From the NCBI GenBank assembly GCA_016873215.1, contig VGXU01000001.1:62001-126000 (forward strand): 64,000 bases of DNA. Direction: 5' to 3'. Made by a program: the position numbers and the translations under genes. The notes beneath the pieces are model-generated. The model was not told where the DNA came from. It ran no database searches and was given only the letters and a program-made list of their open reading frames with translations. Below are positions 6,901 to 14,870 of this stretch, piece after piece. The DNA comes from Planctomycetota bacterium. GTDB taxonomy: Bacteria > Planctomycetota > Phycisphaerae > Sedimentisphaerales > Anaerohalosphaeraceae. How positions within the stretch are numbered: position 1 is the first letter of the stretch; each line of letters starts with the position of its first letter.

Positions 6901-9633
6901 GTGTTTCCAGCATTCGGTATAAGCCATATCGAATCGTTTGGAGAAAGGTCCTGCTTCCGGTCCTGGCAGGCGGCTGATGTGATACATGACGGGGCCGTAA
7001 CTGCTGAAGACCAGCAGGGCCGCGGTCGGCCAAATCATATTCTGGTAATTGCTGGCCGGGGCTTCTTCATCGTGGCTGTTAAACAAGGACAGCGTCTGTC
7101 CGCCGTAGCGGTTCAGAAGCTGCTGCAGATATTCGAGATTGTTATTCAGTCCCAGCGGACTGTCCACGGCCTGACCGCTGCGGATATTTTCAAGATTTTT
7201 AATAACGGCGTTATAAGGAATCGTGGCGGATTTAATCATTCGCACTTCGTTGGCGTGCCATTGCTCGCTGTACATGAGCAGTGCTCCCGGCACCGCTTTC
7301 TGCACATGATAGGCGAGATACAAAATCGGAATGTTCGGTTCGTTGGTTCCGCGCAGGTCAATCGGCTCAAAGCCCTTGACGGTTACTTCCCCGAACAATT
7401 TCGACGTTTCGGTCTGGTCAGGATGCACGGGAAAAACCGTATCAAATCCGTGGCCTACGTCGATGCGCAGGCCGAAACCCAGTTCGGTCAGTTCCCTGCA
7501 GATTCCGGTCAGATATTCGACGTTGTCGAGGTCTCGCATATTGACCATAAAGCTGTCGAGCCATTCGGACCATTCGCCGTCCCAGCCGGCCCGGCGTGAC
7601 AGTTTTCCGTCGGGGCCGGTGATGTAGACCGGCAGGGTGTAAGGCCAACTGTGCCAGGCCCGCGAAAAATGACTCAGTACGCACAGCAGGATTTTCATTC
7701 CGAGTTCGTCGGCTCTTTTCTTGAGGCGCAGAAGACCTTCGATTCCTCCCAAATCATAGCGGATGGTGCGGCCGTCCCAGATGGAAAAGACGGAGGGGTC
7801 CGGCCCCGCTTCGCCGGCCCAGCCCAGCTCCATCGCACCGAGCGGATAAATCCGCGTGTAGCCTTCCTGTTTAATGGCGGGCAATTGTTCGGCCAGGTCA
7901 TCGAACGTGCCATAGACAAACGCGCCGGTTTCATCCCGGACAGGACGCCGGCTTGCGTCGAGCTTGAGATTGAAGGCGTCGGCGTAGAGGCTCAGTACCC
8001 GCTGGCCGCGTTCATCGGCGACGCGTTTCAGCAGGCCGTGCGAGTTTTCGTCGAATTTTTCGAACTGCCATGTTTTTCCCGCGTCGGTGGAAATCTGTAC
8101 GGAATAATGAATCCAGCCGTTTTGTCCCGGCAGGCGGGCCTCAAAGACCAGTTTTTCCTTGTCGGAAGCCGTTTTGTCCAATTGCATCGCCACGTTTTTT
8201 TTCTTGTGACCGTTGACCGACCATTGCACTCGTGCCTGGGTATTTTTGAGACCGATGCGGGCGGGCTTATGCGTACTAACGCGAATATGCGGTGATTCGC
8301 CGCGAAAATAGCTGCGATTGACCCTGGCGGGCGGAAAGGCCGCGGGCCGTTCCGTCAGGAGGTCTTCGAGGATTTTACTGACTCTCAGGCAGACCGACCG
8401 GCTGATGCCCTTGTTGGGATTGTGCCAGTAATACAGTGAGGCATAAAGCAGCCGCAGGGATTCATGGGCGTTTTGTTTATATCGAATCCGCCGGACCAGT
8501 TCGTCCATCGCGGCGTTAACGGTGTGGATGTGATCGGAAATCAGCATCCGCGACAATTCACCCAGCGCCGGGTCGGCGGCCCAGATTGTCAGCCGATCCA
8601 GCCACGGCCGGATAAAGGCGTCGTGGTCGTGAAAAATTTCCGTGCGGACGCCGTGCGAATAAACGCTGCGGCAGGCGTCGTCGTGACTCATCGCGTCGGC
8701 GAATCGTTCGGGGGCCACGCGAATCACTTTTGTGACATCCCGAGGGAGCTGATACACCACCACAATCGTTGAGAATTCAAAAAAGAGATGTTTGAATCCG
8801 ACCAGCGTTTTTTGAATGGCGTCAGGGGTGAGTTTTTTCGATTGGGCGAACAGAATAGCCTGACGGCTCAGGATATTACGAAGATGAGTCCGTTGTTTTT
8901 CCGGCTCGGTGCCAGCGGTGTTTAGAAATTCCGCCGCCGCCGGCGTCCGGCCGAAGTAGTCCCAGAATTCCTCCAGCAAAATCAGCGTGTCTAATTGCTG
9001 CAGGGCGTGCTGCAGGCGCAGCGGGCGGATTTTTTCCGGGAGGGCGTCAATCTGATTAATCGCGGCGTCGAGAATGGATTTATGCGCCTGGAAAAAATAC
9101 AGGCCGTATTGCTGCACCTGACTGATATGAAGGTCGGCATGGCAGAAATGATAAAAGACCATCGCCATGTATCCGGTCAGCAGCGCTTCCCGCTCCACTC
9201 GATTTTCGGCGTCGAAATCCAGAAGGCTCTCGTGCAGGAGGATTTCGTGCGGCATCAGAACCGCCGGCTGTTCGGCCATGAGGCTGATGCGCAGACGGAT
9301 TTTATGGTCGGTCAGATACGCATAATCCTGCGGATTGAATTTTGTGACCGTCTGCCATGTCTGTTCAAGGCAGCGATGAAGAAAGAAGGCCTTGTCCCGG
9401 CTGATTCCTTCGAGGACGGAAATATCGTTGTGGATTTCGCATTGTCCTTCGGGGGTGAACGTGAAGACCGCAACTGTGTCGAATCCCTTGACCTGTGTTT
9501 TCTCCGGGCTCATAACATCCTTATTGAGACAGTCTTTATCGGACCTGGCCTGCGGGCCGATGCTTTCATCTTCCCTCGGCGTGGTATCATCATTGCTTGT
9601 TGTGTTTTTGTCAAGCGTCTTTCGTTTTGGCAC
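3976..9633 (-). CDS. Fusion of GH13-like alpha-amylase domain and glycogen/starch synthase
   Basis: The 1885-residue protein has an all-helical N-terminal region (about 45-430), a carbohydrate-binding-like beta region (435-530), a GH13-type barrel (about 545-1080) and a GT5 glycogen-synthase module (about 1197-1785), followed by a HEAT-like tail. GH13 catalytic positions appear intact: D725 in GLRIDVGH, E790 in MYSEQW and D855 in FNSHDEE. The GT5 half has ESGGVGIYT (about 1211-1220) in place of the usual K-x-G-G-L sugar-nucleotide loop, and the retaining-GT E-x7-E motif (E1668, E1676). It probably remodels and elongates cytoplasmic alpha-glucan. The GTG at 9633 lacks a ribosome site; the ATG at 9513 (residue 41) has AAGGAT well spaced and may be the true start. 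It lies 79 bp after the SpoIIE-type phosphatase, probably co-transcribed. Donor specificity is not determined from sequence. Confidence 0.9.
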   Translation of the reverse strand: MPKRKTLDKNTTSNDDTTPREDESIGPQARSDKDCLNKDVMSPEKTQVKGFDTVAVFTFTPEGQCEIHNDISVLEGISRDKAFFLHRCLEQTWQTVTKFNPQDYAYLTDHKIRLRISLMAEQPAVLMPHEILLHESLLDFDAENRVEREALLTGYMAMVFYHFCHADLHISQVQQYGLYFFQAHKSILDAAINQIDALPEKIRPLRLQHALQQLDTLILLEEFWDYFGRTPAAAEFLNTAGTEPEKQRTHLRNILSRQAILFAQSKKLTPDAIQKTLVGFKHLFFEFSTIVVVYQLPRDVTKVIRVAPERFADAMSHDDACRSVYSHGVRTEIFHDHDAFIRPWLDRLTIWAADPALGELSRMLISDHIHTVNAAMDELVRRIRYKQNAHESLRLLYASLYYWHNPNKGISRSVCLRVSKILEDLLTERPAAFPPARVNRSYFRGESPHIRVSTHKPARIGLKNTQARVQWSVNGHKKKNVAMQLDKTASDKEKLVFEARLPGQNGWIHYSVQISTDAGKTWQFEKFDENSHGLLKRVADERGQRVLSLYADAFNLKLDASRRPVRDETGAFVYGTFDDLAEQLPAIKQEGYTRIYPLGAMELGWAGEAGPDPSVFSIWDGRTIRYDLGGIEGLLRLKKRADELGMKILLCVLSHFSRAWHSWPYTLPVYITGPDGKLSRRAGWDGEWSEWLDSFMVNMRDLDNVEYLTGICRELTELGFGLRIDVGHGFDTVFPVHPDQTETSKLFGEVTVKGFEPIDLRGTNEPNIPILYLAYHVQKAVPGALLMYSEQWHANEVRMIKSATIPYNAVIKNLENIRSGQAVDSPLGLNNNLEYLQQLLNRYGGQTLSLFNSHDEEAPASNYQNMIWPTAALLVFSSYGPVMYHISRLPGPEAGPFSKRFDMAYTECWKHWVNNRFSHPWQQEETARQDILRHYPYLRGFGTYLRGLFAFADENPAIARGTITPIATGNGRIAAFVRSCPKQKLLCVFNFPNPYLEGQQAIARSYNFRLRSAETGRPVEGINLQDFYEMRERYNNVEGKMRWGQKEYWSGHELLELGFGGSLEPVSSSVYEIVSKEHVIQEKQVLFDSFRRFFRYGREERVRHCYVARVFLECCAPDNSSYERFCELFELLIHWVLEEADYGVASVGLLLRDLGDRNPGITQVVTDFLMRITINEQRLFDRDLCRAAVDILQSMQLGTIVLVSPESRFSGESGGVGIYTTDIADVLSELGFHVVLVTPLYERNRSAILSHFAPKFEGHQFTIRFPDFNEQTQTAEPGSKVEVVNIRRANLVRRRYGKRSRIEVLYIENAAYLDAPYSGSTGEDKVRRARVLAQGALEALRAYNYYPSVIQTNEWPTWLVAAFLATWKEYREDPHFANTKVGSMMHNPHPSYGIVLTEANPAKRNYYANVLGLDPRFHYDLAINRYSPHGHEIDLMHTMLRSSHFIGTVSKAMKERMLRETWLFNHAWEFAEKERTGLFFARRNGFNMAARQRAWFNTKKSLVETWQLLARKRLFYKYYAAKKTAKLNLQNDPNIRLTPDSENADHIIFGMLHRICRQKGFELLVDWKVYTDGQNRYVRLEPWRMDGFTMLEYFLSTDPRIQFVICGRVEDSMDARRYDMHLRRIAGRNDMAGRFAYYPQGSLSPDLYRNLYVGSQYFVMPSGGEVGEPCGISQQEAHTGGTPVIAHHQDGLQHTVSDNDFGDKDYPANGVKFTGFTGEGLLEAMLDAAEIYFHGQRRLYKDESGKPKQLDYDDLVYNAFARDHRWIKPLRDYIDMYARIQGTQLPRHLDALRLIEETNYTEDGEAGDVVLRYGLSAEQAVGVLIDAMSSDIASVGTAAAKTLVRLADVLKNPFLTETLKQLRHALDSQNKQQAALADWCIQNLK

Positions 9634-9712
9634 GACAGGAGTATGACTGCGATTTTGTGCGAAACAAAAGACGCTGTAAAACGGTGGAGAGTCTATGTTT
9701 TTGGTGTTTTGA

Positions 9713-10987
9713 TTATGGGTTGTTATTTGTCAATCTTCGGATGGCCAGCATGCTGGTGTCGTCGAGCTGACTGGCGAGTCCTACAAACCGCCGGCGAAAA
9801 CCGAGAATGGTATGCACCATCTGCGAGGCGGAATAGCCGCGAGCCTGATACAAAATTTCCATCAGGCGTTCCTTGCCCCACATCTGCCCTTCAAAATTGA
9901 CGGCGTCAATCAGGCCGTCGGTGTAGAGCAGCAGTGTGTCTTCCAGCTTAAACGGCACGGTTTCGGTTTCATACGGCGTATTTTCCATCAGGCCCATCAC
10001 GAGTCCGCCTTTTTCGAGCGAATCAATTTGTCCTTCGGAACGGATGAGCAGGCCGGGTTCGTGGCCGCAGTTGCAGTAAATCAGCGTATTTTCGCGCGTG
10101 TCGATTTTGGCCAGGAACAGCGTGATAAATTCGCCGTTGCGGCATTCGCGGCAGGCAACGACGTTAAGTTTCTGTATGATTTCCCGCAGACTGTGCCTGC
10201 CGTAGCCGCCGTCGGCATAAGCCCGCATCGCGCCGCGGAACATACTCATCATAATGGCGGCGGGGACGCCTTTGCCGATGACGTCGGCGATGGCGACGAC
10301 AATGCTGTGGTCGTCCACGGCAAAAAAGTCGTAGAGGTCGCCGCCAATCTGAAAGCAGGGTTTATATACGGCGGCGATATCCAGTCCGCAGACGCAGGGG
10401 GCCTTGCTGGGAATCATTCGCCGCTGAATCGTCGCGGCCAGATCCATCTGCTGATTCATTTTTGCGCCTTCCAGCGCCTGGGCGTACAGTTTGGCGTTGG
10501 TGATGGCGATGGCGCATTGTGTGGCGACCAGTTTGGCGATACGAATTGCGTGGCGGTTAAACCGATTCGGCTCGGGGCTGTAAATACGCAGTACGCCCAG
10601 CGGCTTTCCACGGAACATTATCGCTACGGTCAACTGGCTGATGAGGCCTTCTTTGATGGTCGCTTCGCGGTATCGCACCCGCGGGTCTTGGCGCATATCG
10701 TCCAGTACGACGGCCTTGCCGGAAAAGGCTTCCTTGATGACCGGCTCGTCGAGATTGACTGGGCCTTTGTTGCGGTATTCTTCACTCAGGCCGTAGGTGC
10801 TGCGCATAGTCAGGTCGCCGGAGGTATCGTCCAGCAGGCGGATAGAGCAGGCGGTGGTGTTGGTGACCAGCACGGCCGCCTCAGCCAGCCGGTCCAGTAC
10901 CTCCTGCAGCTCAAATTTTCCCGCGACCAGCGTGGAAATCTGATAAATCTTGTCAGCAAGCTTGATTTTTTTCTGTCCTTTGGCCAT
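9713..10987 (-). CDS. GAF-domain PP2C-type (SpoIIE/RsbU-like) protein phosphatase
   Basis: The 424-residue protein has a GAF sensor (about 13-165), a linking helix (166-195) and a SpoIIE/PPM phosphatase domain (about 200-418). Metal-binding motifs are visible: GGDLYDFF (215-222), ADVIGKG (234-240), TDG (356-358) and the terminal LDDTSML (409-414). Proteins of this design dephosphorylate anti-anti-sigma factors in partner-switching cascades. No STAS or anti-sigma kinase gene is present nearby, so its partner is unknown. It precedes the glycan synthase on the same strand and could regulate that function, an inference from proximity only. The ATG has a poor ribosome site. Confidence 0.92.
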   Translation of the reverse strand: MAKGQKKIKLADKIYQISTLVAGKFELQEVLDRLAEAAVLVTNTTACSIRLLDDTSGDLTMRSTYGLSEEYRNKGPVNLDEPVIKEAFSGKAVVLDDMRQDPRVRYREATIKEGLISQLTVAIMFRGKPLGVLRIYSPEPNRFNRHAIRIAKLVATQCAIAITNAKLYAQALEGAKMNQQMDLAATIQRRMIPSKAPCVCGLDIAAVYKPCFQIGGDLYDFFAVDDHSIVVAIADVIGKGVPAAIMMSMFRGAMRAYADGGYGRHSLREIIQKLNVVACRECRNGEFITLFLAKIDTRENTLIYCNCGHEPGLLIRSEGQIDSLEKGGLVMGLMENTPYETETVPFKLEDTLLLYTDGLIDAVNFEGQMWGKERLMEILYQARGYSASQMVHTILGFRRRFVGLASQLDDTSMLAIRRLTNNNP

Positions 10988-11172
10988 TCTTAATCGCCGA
11001 GGGTATCCTTTTGGGTTTCAAATAATTAGACATTTTCTGCCGGTAAATTATAACGGAGGAATAAATCTTTTACAGAGATTTCCGGCCGATGGTTCGGTTT
11101 TTTTGGCGGGAAGGAAATTTAAGGTTTTTAGATTTGCGGGGAAAAGTGACTGGGATTCTCATCGACAAAACA

Positions 11173-11212
11173 GGCCTGTGGGTAAAAGGGAACGCCTCAA
11201 AACCCACAGGCC
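11173..11212 (-). terminator. Probable rho-independent terminator after the C39-like PEP-CTERM gene
   Basis: Perfect 11-bp arms GGCCTGTGGGT (11173-11183) and ACCCACAGGCC (11202-11212) enclose an 18-nt loop. On the minus strand the stem is followed by TGTTTTGT, a short U-rich tract. It lies 47 bp downstream of the gene ending at 11259. Confidence 0.7.
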
Positions 11213-11258
11213 AAATTTTTATTCAACAGTCATCATAGTCTTACAGAAGATTTTTAAG

Positions 11259-12188
11259 CTATTTTCCACGTTTCCACAAACCTAAACTACCCAAGCCAAG
11301 CAACACGGATGTGATTGATGCCGGTTCAGGAACAGGGGATTCGCTCACAACGGTTTCGATATAGCCCAAAGAACCAACATAAAGCTTTCCATTTTTTATT
11401 TCTGTTAATTGCCAGCCATCGTGGACGTTTGCCGGGTCATTAATATACAGGAATGAATCATAAATGCCGGCTGTTCCAAGATTAAGTCCCAGATAATTGT
11501 TATCCCAGAAAGGCTCTCCCAAATCCCAATAGCCGTTGCCATTTTCATCTTCAAATGTTTCGCACATATATCCGGCAATTGTTGTCCATTCTTTCATCCA
11601 GACCGTATCGACATCAATCGTTACCCAATGGTTCGGGGTGGAAATCTCTACATCTTCATCGTCATCAATTTCTTTCATAATCCACTTTAAAGTAGGCTCC
11701 CCGACTGTTTCCGTGCCCCATTTAAGCCCCAGCGAGGTATTTTTCATCCATTTGATATTCAGTTTCAGTCCCCTCGCTTCCGCAAATGCCTTTTTGCCGG
11801 TTACGAACTCGTCATCAGAAACGCCGGGATATTTATCTTTATTCCAATCCCAGCCGGGCTTCATTTTTTTTGCGATCTCTTCGATGATTTCCTGATGCGA
11901 CATATCCACCCATTGGTCGCCGACTATTTTCTGTTTTAATTTTTTATAGGCCGGGTTGTTTTTCGCCAGCCAGACCATGGAGTTTTTTGCGGAAGTGGGT
12001 CCGCACATCATATTGCCCCAATAATCCCCGTGAGCAGGCGCAGGATTGTAATCCCTGGCGTATTGGGAATTATCCGGCATGGTGCTGTAAAACTTATACG
12101 GGCTGGTGGGGATTGCAAATACAGTGAAGCTCATCAATAGAATTTGCAGAACGATGAAGAACGTTGGAATTACTGACTTCTGTCTCAT
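11259..12188 (-). CDS. Exported PEP-CTERM protein with a C39-like peptidase fold
   Basis: The 309-residue product begins with a signal peptide (hydrophobic 8-25). Its body has a papain-like layout: C62 in CGPTSAKNS, H187 in NHWVTID and a possible third polar residue in INDPAN (about 250-254), as in the peptidase C39-like fold. It ends with VPEP (286-289), a hydrophobic segment and a basic tail, the PEP-CTERM sorting signal recognised by exosortase. A perfect AGGAGG precedes the ATG, and a promoter-like pair lies at 12228-12257. The protein is probably exported and processed at the cell envelope. Whether it is an active protease is unproven, and acidic, calcium-loop-like sequence (EDENGNGYWD, 213-222) follows the His. 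Confidence 0.8.
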   Translation of the reverse strand: MRQKSVIPTFFIVLQILLMSFTVFAIPTSPYKFYSTMPDNSQYARDYNPAPAHGDYWGNMMCGPTSAKNSMVWLAKNNPAYKKLKQKIVGDQWVDMSHQEIIEEIAKKMKPGWDWNKDKYPGVSDDEFVTGKKAFAEARGLKLNIKWMKNTSLGLKWGTETVGEPTLKWIMKEIDDDEDVEISTPNHWVTIDVDTVWMKEWTTIAGYMCETFEDENGNGYWDLGEPFWDNNYLGLNLGTAGIYDSFLYINDPANVHDGWQLTEIKNGKLYVGSLGYIETVVSESPVPEPASITSVLLGLGSLGLWKRGK

Positions 12189-12227
12189 CTTTCATCCTCC
12201 TAAAAAAATTGTAAATAAGTTTAATTT

Positions 12228-12257
12228 ACGATAGCATTTTAATATGGGCATTGTCAA
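12228..12257 (-). promoter_or_regulatory. Promoter-like pair for the C39-like PEP-CTERM gene
   Basis: On the minus strand TTGACA (12257-12252) and TATCGT (12233-12228) are spaced by 18 bp, about 40 bp upstream of the start codon. The -35 is consensus and the -10 is a fair match. Confidence 0.45.
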
Positions 12258-12404
12258 TAGGGGAAATCCAGTAAAAAAAGAAGTAAATATACCGAGATGC
12301 TGGCAATTAGAAATTTCAAAGGTGTCTTTAAAAGGTCGGTTTTTCCACAATTAAACCAAAGATTTAGCCATACTATACTTTGTCTTTAGGGTTGTCTGGA
12401 ATTT

Positions 12405-13898
12405 TTAGTCAGCCGGGACGCAGCGGCCCTGTGCCCAGGCGCAGAGTTCTTCCATTTTTTCGCGCATCGTAATCGACAGCGGCGGGGAACTTTTCATGGC
12501 TGTGATAACCATTTCCGTCGTCAGGTCCGTCTGCCTGCTGAAGCCTTCGTGCAGGGCGCTGATGACGGCCTGTTCGATCTCGGCCCCGCTGTAGCCGTGC
12601 GATTCTTTGGCCAACAAGTCGAGGTCGTATTTATGCGGGTCGCGTTTGTGCTTAATGAGGTGAATTTGGAACATCTCTTTTCTTGCCGCAGGGCCTGGGA
12701 GGTTCACAAAGAAAATCTCATCGAACCGGCCTTTGCGCAGCAGTTCGGGCGGCAGGGCTTCAATGTCATTGGCTGTGGCCACAAGAAACACCGGCTGGCG
12801 GTGCTCCTGCATCCACGTCAAGAGCGTGCCGAACATCCGTTTGCTGAGGCCGCCGTCGGTACTCTGGCTGGCCGCCGAGGCGAATCCTTTTTCGATCTCA
12901 TCAATCCATAAGACCGCCGGCGCCATGGCTTCGATTTGCTTGAGGGCGTGACGCAGATTATTTTCCGATTGGCCGACGTAGCTGTTGAACAGGATGCCGG
13001 GGTCGAGACGATAAAGCGGCTGGTGCCAGGCGGTTGCGATGGCCTTGGCACAGAGACTTTTGCCCGCACCCTGGACGCCGAGAATCATTACGCCGCGCGG
13101 CGGTGTGATGCCGTACTCTATCGCCTGTTCAGTAAAGGCATTCTGGCGGTGGGTCAGCCAGTGTTTGAGATTATTCATTCCGCCGATTTCATTCATATCC
13201 AGCGGCGCCTCGACATATTCGAGCAGGCCGTCGGTGCGGACCATCCGGCGTTTGCCGGCAATGATTTTATTAACGTCCATATCGCTGAATTTTTTCTCGA
13301 TGGAGACGGAATCGTAAATAATCTGCTTTGCCTGCCGCAGCGACAGGCCGCGGAGGTTGCGGATAATGGCCGTCAGGCCGTTTTTGGTGATGCCGATTTG
13401 CAAGGGCGTCTTGTCGTGGATTTCGCGCAGTGTCGTTCGAATCAGGTTATCCAGCTCTTTTTCGCCCGGCAGCGATAATTCAAATTCGCGCGTATAAGTC
13501 TTAATGACCCCCGGCAGGATGTCTTCGCCGTGAATCAAAACCAGGATATTCAGATTCGCTTTCAGGAGGTTAATCGTATCCCGCAGGGTACGCAGGGTGA
13601 CCTGTTCGCTCAAAAACGGCGCCAAATCCAGCGCGACACATATCGTTTTTGGCGGGGCCTGGAGAAACATTTTGAGTCCGTGTTCCGGGGTTTTGGGTTC
13701 CATCTCGGAAGGCGTCGGCAGCACGGGGAAAAATCCGTTGCGGACGCCGCGTCCCACGGACCAGATCTGCATTCCATATTCGAGTTTTTCCGCGGCCTGA
13801 CGAACAACCTCCAGCGCCTCGTACTCCTCATACGTGACGATGGAGATACAGGTATTGCCGCATTTGACCAAGTCGATAAATCGGCTTATATCATCCAT
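12405..13898 (-). CDS. Ycf46-type AAA+ ATPase
   Basis: The product (497 residues from the preferred start) has an N-terminal alpha/beta region (about 1-180), then a single AAA+ module: Walker A GVQGAGKS (274-281), Walker B VLWIDE (329-334) and an arginine-finger-like RKGRFDE (388-394). N-terminal region plus one AAA module is the layout of the Ycf46 family known from cyanobacteria, linked there to inorganic-carbon and photosynthesis regulation; its role outside them is unclear. The ATG at 13898 is chosen because AAGGATAGG lies just upstream; the frame is open 26 codons further but without a ribosome site and with an unlikely N-terminus. It is divergent from the CDP-alcohol phosphatidyltransferase gene. 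Confidence 0.88.
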   Translation of the reverse strand: MDDISRFIDLVKCGNTCISIVTYEEYEALEVVRQAAEKLEYGMQIWSVGRGVRNGFFPVLPTPSEMEPKTPEHGLKMFLQAPPKTICVALDLAPFLSEQVTLRTLRDTINLLKANLNILVLIHGEDILPGVIKTYTREFELSLPGEKELDNLIRTTLREIHDKTPLQIGITKNGLTAIIRNLRGLSLRQAKQIIYDSVSIEKKFSDMDVNKIIAGKRRMVRTDGLLEYVEAPLDMNEIGGMNNLKHWLTHRQNAFTEQAIEYGITPPRGVMILGVQGAGKSLCAKAIATAWHQPLYRLDPGILFNSYVGQSENNLRHALKQIEAMAPAVLWIDEIEKGFASAASQSTDGGLSKRMFGTLLTWMQEHRQPVFLVATANDIEALPPELLRKGRFDEIFFVNLPGPAARKEMFQIHLIKHKRDPHKYDLDLLAKESHGYSGAEIEQAVISALHEGFSRQTDLTTEMVITAMKSSPPLSITMREKMEELCAWAQGRCVPAD

Positions 13899-14055
13899 AA
13901 AACCTATCCTTCGGTGAATGACCCTGCAAATCACGGATATAAAAAACAATGTACACGTTTTTTTTCCTCTCGACAAGTCTTATCTGAAAGGAAATAATAA
14001 AAGGGTATCTATAAAAGAAGCTGGTCATGAGATAAATGAGATAAAAGGAGAAACG

Positions 14056-14745
14056 ATGGCGACACCGATTGCCGGCGCCGCGGGCAAGGCGCCGATGAAA
14101 ACACTTTTGGCGCCATACGAAAAACGATTTATTCAGTGGCTGACGCCGCATTTTCCCCGGTGGATTGAGACGTGGCATTTGACCCTGCTGACGGTGCCGT
14201 GGTGTGCCGGGCTGATTGTGTTTGGTTTTCTGGCCGGGACGACGGGGAACCTGCATTGGCTGTGGGCCAGTTCGCTGATGATTTTTTTGCAGTGGTTCAC
14301 CGATGCTTTTGACGGCGCCATCGGTCGATACAAAGACACCGGCCTGATCAAGTGGGGCTTTTATATGGACCACCTGCTGGATTATGTTTTCACGTGTTCG
14401 ACGCTGATCGGCTATGCGCTGCTGGCCGAGGGGTTCAGCCGGGAGATTATTTTACTGCTGGTGCCTGTTTTCGGCGGCTATATGGTCGCGTCGTTTCTGG
14501 GCTTCGGCGCCACCGGCGAATTTAAGATTACTTACTTAGCCACGGGGCCGACGGAGATTCGCATCTGGTTTATTATTATTAACACGGTGCTGATTTTTTG
14601 CGGCACAAAATGGATTCTGCCGCTGCTGCTGTGGATTCTGGCTGTTTCGATGGGGATTTTGTGCATCCTGACTTTTCGCACGCAAAAATATCTCTGGAAG
14701 CTTGATATGGAAATAAAACGACAACAAACAATGGAGCACAAATAG
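14056..14745 (+). CDS. CDP-alcohol phosphatidyltransferase family membrane protein
   Basis: The 229-residue integral membrane protein has about six hydrophobic segments and the family active-site motif D83-x2-D86-G87-x2-G90-R91-x9-G101-x3-D105-x3-D109, with Gly in place of the usual Ala before Arg. The aspartates bind the metal ions that position the CDP-linked donor for transfer to an alcohol acceptor. The acceptor (glycerol phosphate, inositol, serine or other) cannot be told from sequence. The start is the ATG after AAAGGAG (14044-14050) rather than an upstream in-frame codon at 13918. A terminator follows at 14790-14818. Confidence 0.85.
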   Translation: MATPIAGAAGKAPMKTLLAPYEKRFIQWLTPHFPRWIETWHLTLLTVPWCAGLIVFGFLAGTTGNLHWLWASSLMIFLQWFTDAFDGAIGRYKDTGLIKWGFYMDHLLDYVFTCSTLIGYALLAEGFSREIILLLVPVFGGYMVASFLGFGATGEFKITYLATGPTEIRIWFIIINTVLIFCGTKWILPLLLWILAVSMGILCILTFRTQKYLWKLDMEIKRQQTMEHK

Positions 14746-14789
14746 GACTCGGCGGGTCTGAAAACGAGCAAGATATTAGCATTCAAAAT

Positions 14790-14818
14790 GCCGAGAGCGT
14801 TCTCGTTCGGCTTTTTTT
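14790..14818 (+). terminator. Rho-independent terminator after the CDP-alcohol phosphatidyltransferase gene
   Basis: GCCGA and TCGGC arms with an inner GAG/CTC pairing are followed by seven T residues (14812-14818). It lies 45 bp past the stop codon and separates this gene from the nusA-region promoter. Confidence 0.8.
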
Positions 14819-14837
14819 CTGTAAATTGCTTTCCGGC

Positions 14838-14865
14838 TTGACTTTCCGATAAGCAGAGATATAAT
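14838..14865 (+). promoter_or_regulatory. Strong sigma70-type promoter upstream of nusA
   Basis: TTGACT (14838-14843) and a perfect TATAAT (14860-14865) are spaced by 16 bp. Transcription would begin near 14871, exactly where a series of RNA hairpins begins. It is among the clearest promoters in the window. Confidence 0.8.
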
Positions 14866-14870
14866 AATCG

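Noticed and set aside
4552-8295. Long plus-strand frames (444, 425 and 214 codons) opposite the amylase/glycogen-synthase gene
   Set aside because: They lie wholly antisense to a gene with clear motifs, have low-complexity translations and no ribosome sites.
9812-10993. 393-codon plus-strand frame opposite the SpoIIE-type phosphatase
   Set aside because: Antisense shadow; the minus-strand protein has intact GAF and PPM motifs.
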